A DNA stretch of 64,000 nucleotides from Deltaproteobacteria bacterium (GCA_018436855.1 JAHDKO010000013.1:62001-126000); one strand, 5' to 3'; counted from the first letter of the stretch, positions 9,102 to 18,817 are shown. Notes: generated by a model not told the origin, from the letters alone. Numbers and translations: made by a program.

Positions 9102-10165
9102 GGATGATCATCACCGCAGGGGGGACGGGGGGGCACATCATGCCGGCCGTGGCCATTGCCGAGGCGGTCAGGGAGCTTTCTCCCGGGACCCGGATCCTGT
9201 TCATAGGGACGGACCGCGGCATGGAGGAGCGGATCGCGGGGCTCTATGGACTTGATTTCACGGCGATCAGGGCGCTGGGCATCAAGGGCAAGTCGCCGGT
9301 CCAGGTGGGAAGAGCTGCGGCGACAAACACGGCGGCCCTCTTCAAGGCGCTGAAGATCGTCCGTTCGTACCGGCCCGACTGGGTCGTGGGCACGGGCGGG
9401 TATATCACCGGCATGGTGGTGCTTGCAGGCTACCTCCAGGGAGCCGCCTGCGCGATCCAGGAGCAGAACAGCGTCCCGGGCCTGACCAACCGGCTCCTTT
9501 CTCGATTCGCCGGCCGGATCTTCCTGGCGTTCCCGGATACCCGCGGGGCGTTTTCCCAGCGAAAATCCGTGGTCTCAGGCAACCCCGTACGCGCGGACAT
9601 CATCCGGGGCAAAAAGGCGGAGCGCGGGCAAAGCCTCCTCGTCCTGGGCGGATCGCTGGGCGCCGGGAGCATCAACGAGGCCGCGGTCGAGGCCCTGAGT
9701 ATCCTCAAGCAAGAAGGCCTGGTCCCGGATGTCATCCATCAGTGCGGGCCGAGGGACTACGACCGGGTCGTGAACGCCTACCGCGACATGGGGCTGCCCG
9801 CCCAGGTGCACGCCTTCATCGACGATATGACACCGGTCTACAACATGGCCTCGCTTGCGGTGTGCCGGTGCGGCGGGCTCACCCTTGCCGAGCTCTCCGC
9901 CATGGCCATCCCCGCGATCATGGTCCCCTACCCCCATGCCGCCGACGACCATCAGACAGCCAATGCCCGGTACGTGGAATCTCACGGGGGCGGGTGGATA
10001 ATCCCGGACAGGGAGCTGAGTCCCCAGAGGCTCGCAGGCGAAATCAAGACGCGTTACTTCGAGAAAACCACATTGGAGAAAGCGGCTTCCTGTATCGCCG
10101 GGCTCGGGCTCGGGCAGGGATCTCAGTCTATTGCACAGGAGATACTTCGATGTTCAGGGGCATAA
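9098..10165 (+). CDS. murG: Lipid II synthase MurG (GlcNAc transferase)
   Basis: Peripheral membrane GT28 enzyme that transfers GlcNAc from UDP-GlcNAc to lipid I. The protein is 355 aa with the N-terminal glycine loop TAGGTGGHI, a GGSLGA loop in the second Rossmann domain and the donor-site stretch RCGGLTLAELSA followed by PYPHAADDHQ. The start is ATG 9098, which overlaps the ftsW stop; the open frame continues upstream through ftsW in another frame, but that part is a shadow. It overlaps murC by 16 bases. Confidence 0.96.
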   Translation: MRMIITAGGTGGHIMPAVAIAEAVRELSPGTRILFIGTDRGMEERIAGLYGLDFTAIRALGIKGKSPVQVGRAAATNTAALFKALKIVRSYRPDWVVGTGGYITGMVVLAGYLQGAACAIQEQNSVPGLTNRLLSRFAGRIFLAFPDTRGAFSQRKSVVSGNPVRADIIRGKKAERGQSLLVLGGSLGAGSINEAAVEALSILKQEGLVPDVIHQCGPRDYDRVVNAYRDMGLPAQVHAFIDDMTPVYNMASLAVCRCGGLTLAELSAMAIPAIMVPYPHAADDHQTANARYVESHGGGWIIPDRELSPQRLAGEIKTRYFEKTTLEKAASCIAGLGLGQGSQSIAQEILRCSGA

Positions 10166-11520
10166 GCAGAATACACTTTGTCGGCATCGGCGGCATCGGC
10201 ATGAGCGGCATTGCCGAGCTGCTCATCAACCTTCGTTTCTCGGTATCCGGTTCGGACGTATCCGACTCGGACACCGTGGCCCGGCTGCGCACTATGGGCG
10301 CCCGGATCGAAATCGGCCACAATGCCGGCCACCTGGGCGACGCCCAGGTGGTTGTGTATTCCTCGGCCGTGGGCCTGGACAACCCTGAATGCGTGGCCGC
10401 AAAGGCAAAGGGCCTGCCGGTGATCCCCAGGGCCGAGATGCTCGCGGAGATCATGCGGATGAAGCACTCCATCGCCATCGCCGGGACCCACGGCAAGACC
10501 TCCACCACCTCCATGCTCGCGACCATCCTCGCGGTGGCGGACCTGGACCCCACCGCGGTCATCGGCGGCAAGCTCGACATGTTCGGCTCCAACGCGCGCC
10601 TGGGCGAAGGGGACCTTCTGGTGGCCGAGGCGGACGAGAGCGATCGCTCGTTCCTCAAACTCGCGCCCGTCGTGGCAGTGGTGACGAATATCGAAAAGGA
10701 GCACATGGACTGCTACCGCGATCTCGACGATATCCTGAACACCTATGTCCAGTTTTTGAACAAGGTCCCCTTCTTCGGATTCAACATGGTCTGCCTGGAC
10801 AACGAGCATGTCCAGCAGATCCTGCCCCGGCTGGAGAGAAAGGTCGTGACCTACGGCTCCCATACCCAGGCCATGTACCGGTACACGGACCCCGTGTTCG
10901 AGGGCCTGTCCTCACGGTTTACCGCCCACCGCAACGGCGGCACCCTGGGCGAGGTGAGACTGTCCGTACCGGGGATCCACAACTGTCTCAACGCCCTGGC
11001 GACCATAGGCACGTGCATGGAGCTCGGGCTGGACTTCGAGCTAGTCAGAAAGGGCCTTGCAGCATACAAGGGGGTCCAGCGCAGGGCCCATATCAGGGGG
11101 GAGAGAGGCGGCATCACGGTCATGGACGACTACGGCCACCATCCCACTGAAATCAAGGCAACTCTGAGTGCGCTGAAAAACGGCTTTCCCGGCCGGCGGA
11201 TCATCGCGGTCTTTCAGCCCCACCGCTACACGCGGACCAGGGATCTCTTCGATGATTTCGTCACCGCGTTCTACGACGCATCCAGGCTGCTCATCACCGA
11301 GATCTACCCCGCATCGGAAAAGCCCATCGAAGGGGTGTCGGGCAAGATGCTCTGGGAGAGCATCCAGGCACACGGGCACCGTGACGCACACTACGTGGAG
11401 GACAAGAACGGCATCCCGGAAAAGCTCATGGAAAGCGTAAAAGAGGGAGACCTGGTTGTCTTCCTGGGGGCAGGCGATATCTGGAGACAGGGATTGAAGG
11501 TTCTGGAGATGATCGGATGA
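10150..11520 (+). CDS. murC: UDP-MurNAc:L-alanine ligase MurC
   Basis: First of the four Mur ligases, adding L-alanine to UDP-MurNAc. The protein (456 aa) begins with the Rossmann loop GIGGIGMSGIAELL, has the ATP loop GTHGKTST with Lys116, and the segment EADESDRSFL typical of MurC. AGGAGA about 9 bases before ATG 10150 supports this start; the frame is open further upstream within murG, but those codons do not resemble MurC. The stop overlaps the murB start (ATGA). Confidence 0.96.
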   Translation: MFRGISRIHFVGIGGIGMSGIAELLINLRFSVSGSDVSDSDTVARLRTMGARIEIGHNAGHLGDAQVVVYSSAVGLDNPECVAAKAKGLPVIPRAEMLAEIMRMKHSIAIAGTHGKTSTTSMLATILAVADLDPTAVIGGKLDMFGSNARLGEGDLLVAEADESDRSFLKLAPVVAVVTNIEKEHMDCYRDLDDILNTYVQFLNKVPFFGFNMVCLDNEHVQQILPRLERKVVTYGSHTQAMYRYTDPVFEGLSSRFTAHRNGGTLGEVRLSVPGIHNCLNALATIGTCMELGLDFELVRKGLAAYKGVQRRAHIRGERGGITVMDDYGHHPTEIKATLSALKNGFPGRRIIAVFQPHRYTRTRDLFDDFVTAFYDASRLLITEIYPASEKPIEGVSGKMLWESIQAHGHRDAHYVEDKNGIPEKLMESVKEGDLVVFLGAGDIWRQGLKVLEMIG

Positions 11521-12362
11521 AGGAGTACGCGTCCGTCAATGCATGCGATCTGACGACCATGCACTGCGGCGGCACCATCGCCACGCTGTACGAGCCCGAG
11601 ACGAAAGAGGAGCTCACATCCCTCCTTGGCGGTCTCGACGCCTTTGTCGTGATTGGGGGAGGCTCCAACTTGATCTTCTCCGACGGCCTTATCACGACCG
11701 CCGTGATCAGGCTCGGAAAGGCCTTTTCTTCGCTGAGCATCGAGGGCGGCGCCCTGCATGCGGCAGCGGCGACACCGCTAAAGGCCCTGCTTCAGTACTG
11801 CCTCAGGAACAACCTGTCCGGACTCGAGTTCATGTCGGGGATCCCAGGCACCGTGGGCGGTGCAATCGCCATGAACGCGGGCACGCCGGACAAAGGCATT
11901 ATGGACGCGGTCCTGGAGGTGGAATACGTGGACGGCACGGGTACCCATGTGGTGAAAAGGGACGCGATCCACTACGGATACCGCCGGGGCGGATTCGACT
12001 CCCGCGCGGTCGTCACCTCTGCCCGTCTGTGTGTTCAGCCGGGCGCCCCGGAAGAGATCGCCGCGACCATGGAGTCCTATCTTCTCAAGAAAAAGAACCA
12101 GCCCGGGGGATTCAGCAGCGGGTCCATGTTCAGAAACCCTCCGGGCTCGGCCGCCGGGCACCTCATCGAGCAGGCAGGGCTCAAGGGCTTGCGGATCGGC
12201 GGCGCAAAAATATCCGAGATTCACGGGAATTTCATCATCAACGATGGGAATGCGACCACTGCCGACATCAGGTCTCTTCTCCATATGATCAAGGAGCGGG
12301 TCAAAGAGAGGTTCGGGATTGAATTGCAGGAGGAGGTAAAAATCATTGATGAACGATTATAA
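11517..12362 (+). CDS. murB: UDP-N-acetylenolpyruvoylglucosamine reductase MurB
   Basis: FAD enzyme that reduces UDP-GlcNAc-enolpyruvate to UDP-MurNAc using NADPH. The 281-aa product shows the FAD-binding stretches VIGGGSNLIFSDG and SGIPGTVGGAIAMNAG, and the region around the catalytic serine SSGSMFRNP. Its shortness agrees with the type II subclass, which lacks the extra loop of the Escherichia coli enzyme. It starts with ATG inside the murC stop and overlaps ftsQ by 14 bases. No ddl gene lies between murB and ftsQ, unlike in many such clusters. Confidence 0.94.
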   Translation: MKEYASVNACDLTTMHCGGTIATLYEPETKEELTSLLGGLDAFVVIGGGSNLIFSDGLITTAVIRLGKAFSSLSIEGGALHAAAATPLKALLQYCLRNNLSGLEFMSGIPGTVGGAIAMNAGTPDKGIMDAVLEVEYVDGTGTHVVKRDAIHYGYRRGGFDSRAVVTSARLCVQPGAPEEIAATMESYLLKKKNQPGGFSSGSMFRNPPGSAAGHLIEQAGLKGLRIGGAKISEIHGNFIINDGNATTADIRSLLHMIKERVKERFGIELQEEVKIIDERL

Positions 12363-13134
12363 AAAAACAAAAAAGATCGCCTCCAAGAAAAAAACGCTCT
12401 CCAAGATCAACCTTGCCATCCGGGTGTCCATCTGGCTCTGCCTCGGTGTTTCCGGGGCCCTGATCGTGTTTTGCGGGACAGCGTACGTGGTCAACTCCGA
12501 GCTGTTTCACGTACGCGAAATCACGATCAAGGGCAACGAGCACATGGACAAGGACGAGGTGCTGGCCCTGCTCGATATCGAAGAGGGCGGCAATATCCTG
12601 GGATGGGACATGGACGCGGCGCGGCAGAGACTGCTGACCCACCCCTGGATCAAGGATGTGGGCATCACCCGGGGCTTCATTCCCACCGGGGTCGGGGTCC
12701 GCATTACGGAGCACCGGCCCACGGCCACACTCATTCTCAAGGACAAGCCCTACCTGATCTCGGAGGACGGGGTGGTGTTTGCCTCCGCCCCGGAGGACAA
12801 CTTCGGGCTCATGATCCAGGCACGGGAGTTTGCCCCGTCCCGGGGCGAGGAAGATCTCCACGACGTGCTCAAATCGGCCATCCGGGCGGTCTCCATCGTG
12901 GAGTCGAAAGGTCTCAAGGTCAGGGACCTGGTTATCGAGGCAGGCGGCGTCATGAACATCAGACTTGACAAAGGCATAACCCTTGTCATTCTTGGAGAAA
13001 TGACCCCGCTGAAGGTGGATATGGCGCTCAAAGCCATGCGTGAGATCAAACCGACATGCGGAACCATCATGGATCTGACATGCGAGGACAAAATCGTTTT
13101 ACGGAATAGAGGGGGTTATGGCAGCGAGGGATAG
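12349..13134 (+). CDS. ftsQ: Cell division protein FtsQ
   Basis: Bitopic divisome protein that bridges early and late division proteins. The 261-aa product has a lysine-rich cytoplasmic N-terminus (KKTKKIASKKK), one membrane helix (about residues 25-47), then a POTRA domain starting FHVREITIKGNEH and a beta domain. A strong AGGAGGAGG lies before ATG 12349; a TTG one codon earlier is less likely. It overlaps murB upstream and ftsA downstream (17 bases). Sequence similarity is modest as usual for FtsQ, but POTRA layout and position agree. Confidence 0.92.
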   Translation: MNDYKKTKKIASKKKTLSKINLAIRVSIWLCLGVSGALIVFCGTAYVVNSELFHVREITIKGNEHMDKDEVLALLDIEEGGNILGWDMDAARQRLLTHPWIKDVGITRGFIPTGVGVRITEHRPTATLILKDKPYLISEDGVVFASAPEDNFGLMIQAREFAPSRGEEDLHDVLKSAIRAVSIVESKGLKVRDLVIEAGGVMNIRLDKGITLVILGEMTPLKVDMALKAMREIKPTCGTIMDLTCEDKIVLRNRGGYGSEG

Positions 13135-14347
13135 GATCATCGTCGGGCTCGATATCGGAACCACCAAGATCTGCTGCATCATCACCGAGCTGAAGGAGAA
13201 CGGGGACATCGAGGTGATCGGATTCGGCATCTCGGAGTCCAAGGGTCTGCGCAGGGGATTGGTGGTGAACATGGAGCACACGGTCGAGGCCATCGGGTGC
13301 GCGGTGGAAGATGCCGAACGGATGGCCGGGATCCGGGTGGACGAGGTGTTCACCGGGATTGCGGGGGGCCACATCCAGGGGATCACCACCAGCGCGGTTA
13401 TCTCGGTCAAGGGCGAGGACATCACGCCTGCTGACAAAAAACGGGTGGTGGACCAGGCCCGGGAGTTTGCCAAGCCCGTGGGCGTGGAGATCATCCACGT
13501 GCTCACCCAGGAGTTCTGCGTGGATGATATCAGCGGCATCTCCGACCCGGTGGGCATGGCAGGATCAAAACTTCAGGCGCATGTTCACATCGTCACCGGT
13601 TCCATATCAGCGGTGAGCAACATCACCAAGTGTGCGCAGAAAGCCGGCCTGGGGCTCCAGGACATCGTCCTCCAGCAGATCGCCTCGGCGGCGGCGATCC
13701 TCACCCCCGACGAGATGCAGCTGGGCGTCATCCTCATGGACATCGGCGGGGGCACCACGGATATTGCGGTGTTCAACGAAGGGGCCATCCGCCACACCGC
13801 GGTCCTCGCCCTGGGCGGGGACCACATCACCAACGACATTGCGGTGGGCATCCGGACCCCGATCGCCGAGGCGGAGCGCCTGAAGGTCAAATACGGACAC
13901 GCCATTGCCGCCAGGGTATCCACGGACGAGCAGATCGAGGTGCCCTCCATCGGCGGAGACACGATAAATACAGTACCAAGGAGAATCCTTGCGGAAATCA
14001 TCGAATCACGGGTGGAAGAGCTCTTTAAGCTGGCATACACGGAGATACGCAACACTGGACTGGCCGAGAACACGTCGGCGGGACTCGTGCTCACCGGCGG
14101 GGCTTCATCCCTGGAAGGCGTAGCACAGCTCGCCGAGAGCATCATGCACCTGCCCGTCCGTGTGGGCTATCCCCGCGGAGTCAAAGGGCTGGTCGAGCTG
14201 GTGAACAGCCCTGCCTATGCAACAGCGGTGGGCCTGTGCATCTACGGGGCCGGCATACCCAGCAACGGCTATAAGGCAAAGAAGGGTTCATCTATGTTCG
14301 AGCGGGTGCTGGATCGCATGATCCGGTGGTTTAAAGAGGTCTTTTAG
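13118..14347 (+). CDS. ftsA: Cell division actin-like ATPase FtsA
   Basis: Actin-fold protein that tethers FtsZ to the inner membrane. The 409-aa product begins with the phosphate-1 loop IIVGLDIGTTKICC, has the phosphate-2 loop MDIGGGTTDIAVF and the adenosine motif LTGGASSLEGV, and ends with an amphipathic membrane-targeting helix (ERVLDRMIRWFKEVF). The ATG lies inside the ftsQ end. ftsZ follows after 15 bases with its own good ribosome site. Confidence 0.97.
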   Translation: MAARDRIIVGLDIGTTKICCIITELKENGDIEVIGFGISESKGLRRGLVVNMEHTVEAIGCAVEDAERMAGIRVDEVFTGIAGGHIQGITTSAVISVKGEDITPADKKRVVDQAREFAKPVGVEIIHVLTQEFCVDDISGISDPVGMAGSKLQAHVHIVTGSISAVSNITKCAQKAGLGLQDIVLQQIASAAAILTPDEMQLGVILMDIGGGTTDIAVFNEGAIRHTAVLALGGDHITNDIAVGIRTPIAEAERLKVKYGHAIAARVSTDEQIEVPSIGGDTINTVPRRILAEIIESRVEELFKLAYTEIRNTGLAENTSAGLVLTGGASSLEGVAQLAESIMHLPVRVGYPRGVKGLVELVNSPAYATAVGLCIYGAGIPSNGYKAKKGSSMFERVLDRMIRWFKEVF

Positions 14348-14362
14348 ACAGAGGAGGAGACC

Positions 14363-15538
14363 ATGTTTGAGTTGGAAAAAGTGGAAAATACCGGAGCGAA
14401 GATCAAGGTCATCGGCGTCGGAGGATGCGGCTGCAACGCGGTCAACAACATGATCGCGGCCAGCCTCAAGGGAGTGGACTTCCTGTCCTGCAACACCGAT
14501 ATCCAGACGTTGAAGTCCTCCCTCTCTCCCAGCAGGGTGCAGATCGGCACCAAGCTCACCCGGGGCCTCGGGGCGGGAGGAGACCCGGAGATGGGCAAAA
14601 GCGCGGCCCAGGAGAGTGAGCAGGAGATCCGAAACTCCCTGGAGGGCGCCGATATGGTGTTCATCACCGCGGGCATGGGCGGCGGAACAGGCACCGGTGC
14701 ATCCCCCATCGTGGCTCGCATCGCCCGGGATATGGGCGCGCTCACCGTGGGCGTGGTCACCAAGCCCTTCCCCTTTGAGGGAAAGCGCAAGATGAAGCAG
14801 GCCGAAACCGGTGAGAAAGAGCTCTCCGAACACGTGGACGCCCTGATCGTCATCCCCAACAACCGGCTGCTCAGCATGGCGGGCAAGAACGTGCCCATGC
14901 TCCAGGCCTTCCGGATGGCGGACGACATCCTCACCAACGCGGTCAGGGGCATCTCCGACCTGATCAACAACACCGGCCTGGTCAACGTGGACTTCAATGA
15001 CGTGCGTGCCGTCATGGTGGAAAAGGGCAAGGCGCTCATGGGCATCGGCTACGGATCGGGCGAGAACCGGTCCCAGGAAGCGGCCCAGGCGGCGATCTCA
15101 TCGCCTTTGCTGGAAGACATGGACATCCAGGGCGCAAAGGGCCTCCTGATCAATATCACCAGCGGCCAGGACATCACCATGGACGAGATCCACGAGGCCT
15201 CCACCCTCATCCAGTCTGCGGCCCATGAAGACGCAAACATCATCTGGGGCGTGGTCATCGACGAGAACATGCACGAGCAGATGGCCATCACGGTCGTGGC
15301 CACCGGTTTTTCCAGCAAGCCCGTCGTGCTCTCCAGCACCACCGAGGAACCGGTGATCCAGCACACCCGTGAAAAGCAGACCGCCACGGTCATCGACTAC
15401 AACCGGCCGGCGTTCATGCGGAAGAAGGAGCTGGGCGGCGAGAAAGAGGTGGTCAGGCTGGGCATGGTCGTGGACGACAGCATTCTCGACGAGGACACCT
15501 ACAATGTCCCCACGTTCTTAAGAAAGAAGGCCGACTAG
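14363..15538 (+). CDS. ftsZ: Cell division GTPase FtsZ
   Basis: Tubulin-like GTPase that forms the Z ring. The 391-aa protein has VIGVGGCGCNAVN at the N-terminus, the tubulin signature GGGTGTGASP, and the NVDFNDVRAVM region with the catalytic T7 loop. After a short linker it ends with a conserved C-terminal peptide (NVPTFLRKK) that binds FtsA and other partners. GAGGAG precedes ATG 14363. It is followed by alr after 10 bases. Confidence 0.98.
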   Translation: MFELEKVENTGAKIKVIGVGGCGCNAVNNMIAASLKGVDFLSCNTDIQTLKSSLSPSRVQIGTKLTRGLGAGGDPEMGKSAAQESEQEIRNSLEGADMVFITAGMGGGTGTGASPIVARIARDMGALTVGVVTKPFPFEGKRKMKQAETGEKELSEHVDALIVIPNNRLLSMAGKNVPMLQAFRMADDILTNAVRGISDLINNTGLVNVDFNDVRAVMVEKGKALMGIGYGSGENRSQEAAQAAISSPLLEDMDIQGAKGLLINITSGQDITMDEIHEASTLIQSAAHEDANIIWGVVIDENMHEQMAITVVATGFSSKPVVLSSTTEEPVIQHTREKQTATVIDYNRPAFMRKKELGGEKEVVRLGMVVDDSILDEDTYNVPTFLRKKAD

Positions 15539-15548
15539 GGAATCGTCG

Positions 15549-16661
15549 ATGAGACCGACACGGGTCGAGATCGATCTGTGCGCCATCAAGGGCAACCTCG
15601 ATGCCATCCGCGCATGGACGAAGACCAGGATCATGATGGCCATCAAGGCCGACGCATACGGCCACGGGGCACATGTGGTGGGGAGATTCGTCCAGGAACA
15701 GCGCGCGGCCGACATGCTCGGCGTGAGCTGCATCGAGGAGGGCGTCCATCTCAGGGAGGCGGGTGTATCCCTGCCCATCCTCAACTTCGGCCTCATCAGC
15801 AGCTCACAGGAAGACTGCGACACCATCTTCTCCCACCGGCTCACCCCCACCCTGGTGGATCGTGCCCCGGTGGAAAGCCTCATCGCAGGCGCCAGGAAAT
15901 GGAACCGCCCCATCGGCGTGCACATCAAAACCGATACCGGCATGGGCAGGCTCGGCTTCGATCCCGAGGAAGCCGTCGAGCTGGCCCGGTATCTCTCCGG
16001 AGTTCCGGAAATCACGATATCGGGCGTCTACACCCATTTCCCTGTCTCCGATATGCCCGGACACCCCTTCACCTCTTCCCAGCTGGCGGCGTTCAACGGG
16101 TTCGCCGGCCGGCTGAAATCGCTGGACATCCCAGCAGGCATCCGGCACTGTGCGAACTCGGGCGCCATCCTCAACCATCCCGAATCCTACCTGGACGTTG
16201 TACGGCCGGGTATCCTCTGTTACGGGCTCTATCCCTCGCATGAGCTGCCCAAGACCCTCGAGGTGGTCCCCGCCATGACGCTCAAGTCAGCCATCATGTT
16301 CGTCAAGCGGATCAGAAAAGGGACCGGTCTGTCGTACGGACTCACCTACCGCACCTCGAAAGACACCTATATAGCAACGATACCCGTCGGGTATGCCGAT
16401 GGATTCGCCCGCTCGCTGTCGAACATCGCACGGGTGACCATCCGGGACAAGACCTACCCCGTGGTGGGCAGGGTCTGTATGGACCAAACCCTCATAGACC
16501 TGGGCGACGATCTCTATCCCATGGGCGAAGAGGTGGAGATCTTCGGCCGCGGCTCCATCACCGCAGAAACGCTGGCCGCCTGGAACAACACGATTCCCTA
16601 CGAGATCACCTGCAACATGAGCAGGAGGGTTCCGCGCACCTACTCCCACAACCTTCCCTAA
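15549..16661 (+). CDS. alr: Alanine racemase Alr
   Basis: PLP enzyme that interconverts L- and D-alanine, feeding D-Ala into the precursors made by the genes upstream. The 370-aa product has the PLP lysine motif AIKADAYGHGA near the N-terminus and a C-terminal beta domain with VGYADGF and GRVCMDQTLIDLG, which include conserved active-site and substrate-binding positions. Length is normal. It lies 10 bases after ftsZ, so it is probably the last gene of the cluster; a separate promoter for the next gene starts 39 bases downstream. Confidence 0.95.
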   Translation: MRPTRVEIDLCAIKGNLDAIRAWTKTRIMMAIKADAYGHGAHVVGRFVQEQRAADMLGVSCIEEGVHLREAGVSLPILNFGLISSSQEDCDTIFSHRLTPTLVDRAPVESLIAGARKWNRPIGVHIKTDTGMGRLGFDPEEAVELARYLSGVPEITISGVYTHFPVSDMPGHPFTSSQLAAFNGFAGRLKSLDIPAGIRHCANSGAILNHPESYLDVVRPGILCYGLYPSHELPKTLEVVPAMTLKSAIMFVKRIRKGTGLSYGLTYRTSKDTYIATIPVGYADGFARSLSNIARVTIRDKTYPVVGRVCMDQTLIDLGDDLYPMGEEVEIFGRGSITAETLAAWNNTIPYEITCNMSRRVPRTYSHNLP

Positions 16662-16699
16662 CTCGATGCCGTAAAAGTGAATAGACATTCATTTCTCCG

Positions 16700-16728
16700 T
16701 TGACATCCCGCCTCGCAGACCGTATAAT
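16700..16728 (+). promoter_or_regulatory. Sigma-70 promoter of the MFS transporter gene
   Basis: TTGACA at 16700-16705 and TATAAT at 16723-16728 are both perfect matches to the consensus and are separated by the optimal 17 bases. Transcription should begin near 16735, about 37 bases before the GTG start at 16772. The strength suggests constitutive high expression unless a repressor acts; no obvious operator is seen. Confidence 0.85.
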
Positions 16729-16771
16729 GAATGCCTAATTTCTTGCGTGATTTTTTAAGAGGGAGGATTTC

Positions 16772-18124
16772 GTGTCAGATAATAGCAAAGTTATGAACAG
16801 GTGGATTGTCGTCATCGGGGCAGTAGCCATTCAGTTGTGCCTGGGAGCCATCTATGCTTGGTCGGTCTTCACGCCGAAGCTCGCAGACCCTGCGGGGCCC
16901 TATGCCTTCTCCGTCAAAGAGACCCAGTGGGTGTTCTCGCTCGGACTCTTGAGCTTCGCGGTGGTCATGATCATTGCCGGCCGCATGCTGGGGAAGATCT
17001 CAGCCCGGGCCCTGGCGTCCCTCGGCGGCATCGTGCTCGGTGCCGGTTATATCCTGGGCGGCTTCTTCGGGAGCACCTTTGCCACGCAGATGATCTTCAT
17101 CGGGTTCATGGGCGGAGCAGGCATCGGACTTGCCTATGTGGTCCCTATCGCAATCGGCGTCAAGTGGTTCCCTGACAAGAAAGGCCTTATCACCGGCCTG
17201 GCGGTCGCCGGCTTCGGGTTCGGCGCGCTGATCTGGGTCAAGGCCGCCGGTGAGTGGTTCAATCTCCTCAACGCGCTGAACCTCTTCGGGCTCGGCGGCG
17301 TGCAGAGCGTGTTCATCGTCTATGGGATCGTCTTCCTCGTGATCGTCCTGCTCGGCAGCATCGTCATGGTCGATCCTCCCAGCGGCTGGCTCCCGGCCGG
17401 ATATACCCCGCCCGCACCGAGCGCGGGCGCCGGGTCGCAGAACGGCGCGGTCGCCTTCGAGACGGGCGAGATGCTGAAGACCCCCCAGTTCTATATGACC
17501 TTTCTCACCTTCTTCCTGAGCGCCATGGCCGGCCTGATGGTCATCGGTATCATCAAGCTCTTCGGCATCGATGCGCTCTCGGCAAACGGCATCGACACAG
17601 CCGCCGCCTCGGCCATCGCAGGCACCGCCATGGGATTCTATGCCATTTTCAACGGGCTGGGCAGGATCATCTGGGGTTCGCTGTCCGACAAGATCGGCAG
17701 GCGGGTATCCATATTCCTGATGTGCCTCCTCCAGGCAGTCATCATGTTCCTGTTCTTTAAGCTGGGCGGGACACAGATAGGCCTCATCGCAAGCGCCTGC
17801 ATCATCGGGTTCAATTTCGGCGGCAACTTCGCCCTGTTCGCCGCGGTCACTGCCGACTATTTCGGCAACACCACGGTGGGGAAGAACTACGGTTGGGTGT
17901 TTCTGTCATACGGCCTTGCAGGGATCGCCGGCCCCCAGATCGCAGGCTACTTCAAGGACGCGGCCGTTCAGTCCGGCACAGGAGTAGACGCCTGGATGAC
18001 CCCGTTCCTCATCGCGGCCATAGGATGTCTGGTGGGCGCGGTCATCACCCTGGTCAACAGACCGCCGCAGAAGGCCGCCTCTGCTGGGACGGCTGATGCC
18101 GGGAGGATGCAGCAGTCCCGCTGA
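16772..18124 (+). CDS. MFS transporter, oxalate/formate antiporter (OxlT) type
   Basis: Major facilitator with about twelve membrane segments (450 aa). The N-terminal stretch LCLGAIYAWSVFTPKL is characteristic of the OxlT-like branch, whose known members exchange oxalate for formate or carry monocarboxylates; the actual substrate here is unknown. GTG 16772 follows GGGAGG at good spacing. A soluble central loop (about residues 205-230, rich in Pro, Ala and Gly) separates the halves. It stands alone, with its own promoter and a strong terminator at 18158, so it is not part of the cell wall operon. The short chain acid metabolism suggested by genes further along fits a carboxylate carrier. Confidence 0.85.
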   Translation: MSDNSKVMNRWIVVIGAVAIQLCLGAIYAWSVFTPKLADPAGPYAFSVKETQWVFSLGLLSFAVVMIIAGRMLGKISARALASLGGIVLGAGYILGGFFGSTFATQMIFIGFMGGAGIGLAYVVPIAIGVKWFPDKKGLITGLAVAGFGFGALIWVKAAGEWFNLLNALNLFGLGGVQSVFIVYGIVFLVIVLLGSIVMVDPPSGWLPAGYTPPAPSAGAGSQNGAVAFETGEMLKTPQFYMTFLTFFLSAMAGLMVIGIIKLFGIDALSANGIDTAAASAIAGTAMGFYAIFNGLGRIIWGSLSDKIGRRVSIFLMCLLQAVIMFLFFKLGGTQIGLIASACIIGFNFGGNFALFAAVTADYFGNTTVGKNYGWVFLSYGLAGIAGPQIAGYFKDAAVQSGTGVDAWMTPFLIAAIGCLVGAVITLVNRPPQKAASAGTADAGRMQQSR

Positions 18125-18157
18125 TCACCTTCACCTATAATACAAGACTCTTTCACG

Positions 18158-18195
18158 GGAGGCGGACCTTGAAAAGGTCCGCCTCCTGTTTTGTT
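18158..18195 (+). terminator. Rho-independent terminator after the MFS gene
   Basis: A perfect 13-bp stem (GGAGGCGGACCTT at 18158-18170, its complement at 18174-18186) closes a GAA loop and is followed by TGTTTTGTT. It lies 34 bases after the transporter stop. Confidence 0.9.
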
Positions 18196-18817
18196 ATCAA
18201 TGGCATGTACCTTTAAACGGCAAATCCCGGCCCCGATTCCACCGCAAGCTGCCGGAAATACGATCTTAACCCCGAGAGCCTTCAAAACCCTCCGGTCTTC
18301 TCTCCAGAGGGGGTGATCTGTTAGTTCGGACATAGCCTCTGTGTCCGTTATTCATCTTATTTCCCAGGCGGGGTCCGTGTCACGTGGGGAATCTTTGGTA
18401 AGGGATTGGTATGAGTTTTTCCATAGGTCTTTTTTTGTACGAGACCTGCTTGATTCGCGGGCGTTGCTGTGGGGGAGCTCTAAAGATGGGGGAGACAAGA
18501 GTGCTCGTGGAGTGTGGGTTCGAGGGGGTTGCCGTTCGAACCCACATGGCACCACGATTCCTTGATGCCACCGAAGGAGAGAGTGAGAAGGCGAACCACA
18601 GGAAAAAGAAAAGACACCACCCTGTCCTCAGGCAAGCCCACCCTCCTCCCTCGCCGCTTTTCAGTAATGCTCTGCTGCCAACCCTGTCTTTTTAGATCCA
18701 ATGAACCCATTTTCCATAGTGCTTGGCTACAACCCGGTTTTGAGATCCAAAATCCTGCTTTCCCGAAGAGAATTCACCTTAAATGAATTTTGCCACACTA
18801 AAAAGGACACCGAACTG
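18196..18817. other. Long non-coding stretch without recognised gene
   Basis: Between the two terminators at 18158 and 18818 no ORF has protein-like composition or a ribosome site. Visible structure: a hairpin CGGACA/TGTCCG (18327-18332, 18342-18347), and a perfect 10-bp inverted repeat GTGGGTTCGA/TCGAACCCAC at 18514-18523 and 18536-18545. I could not fold a tRNA, tmRNA or SRP RNA from it. It may hold an unrecognised RNA or a decayed gene. Confidence 0.4.

Noticed and set aside
18500-18570. tRNA-like sequence around GGTTCGA/TCGAACC
   Set aside because: No acceptor, D-arm or anticodon arm can be formed around it; only a single hairpin is supported.
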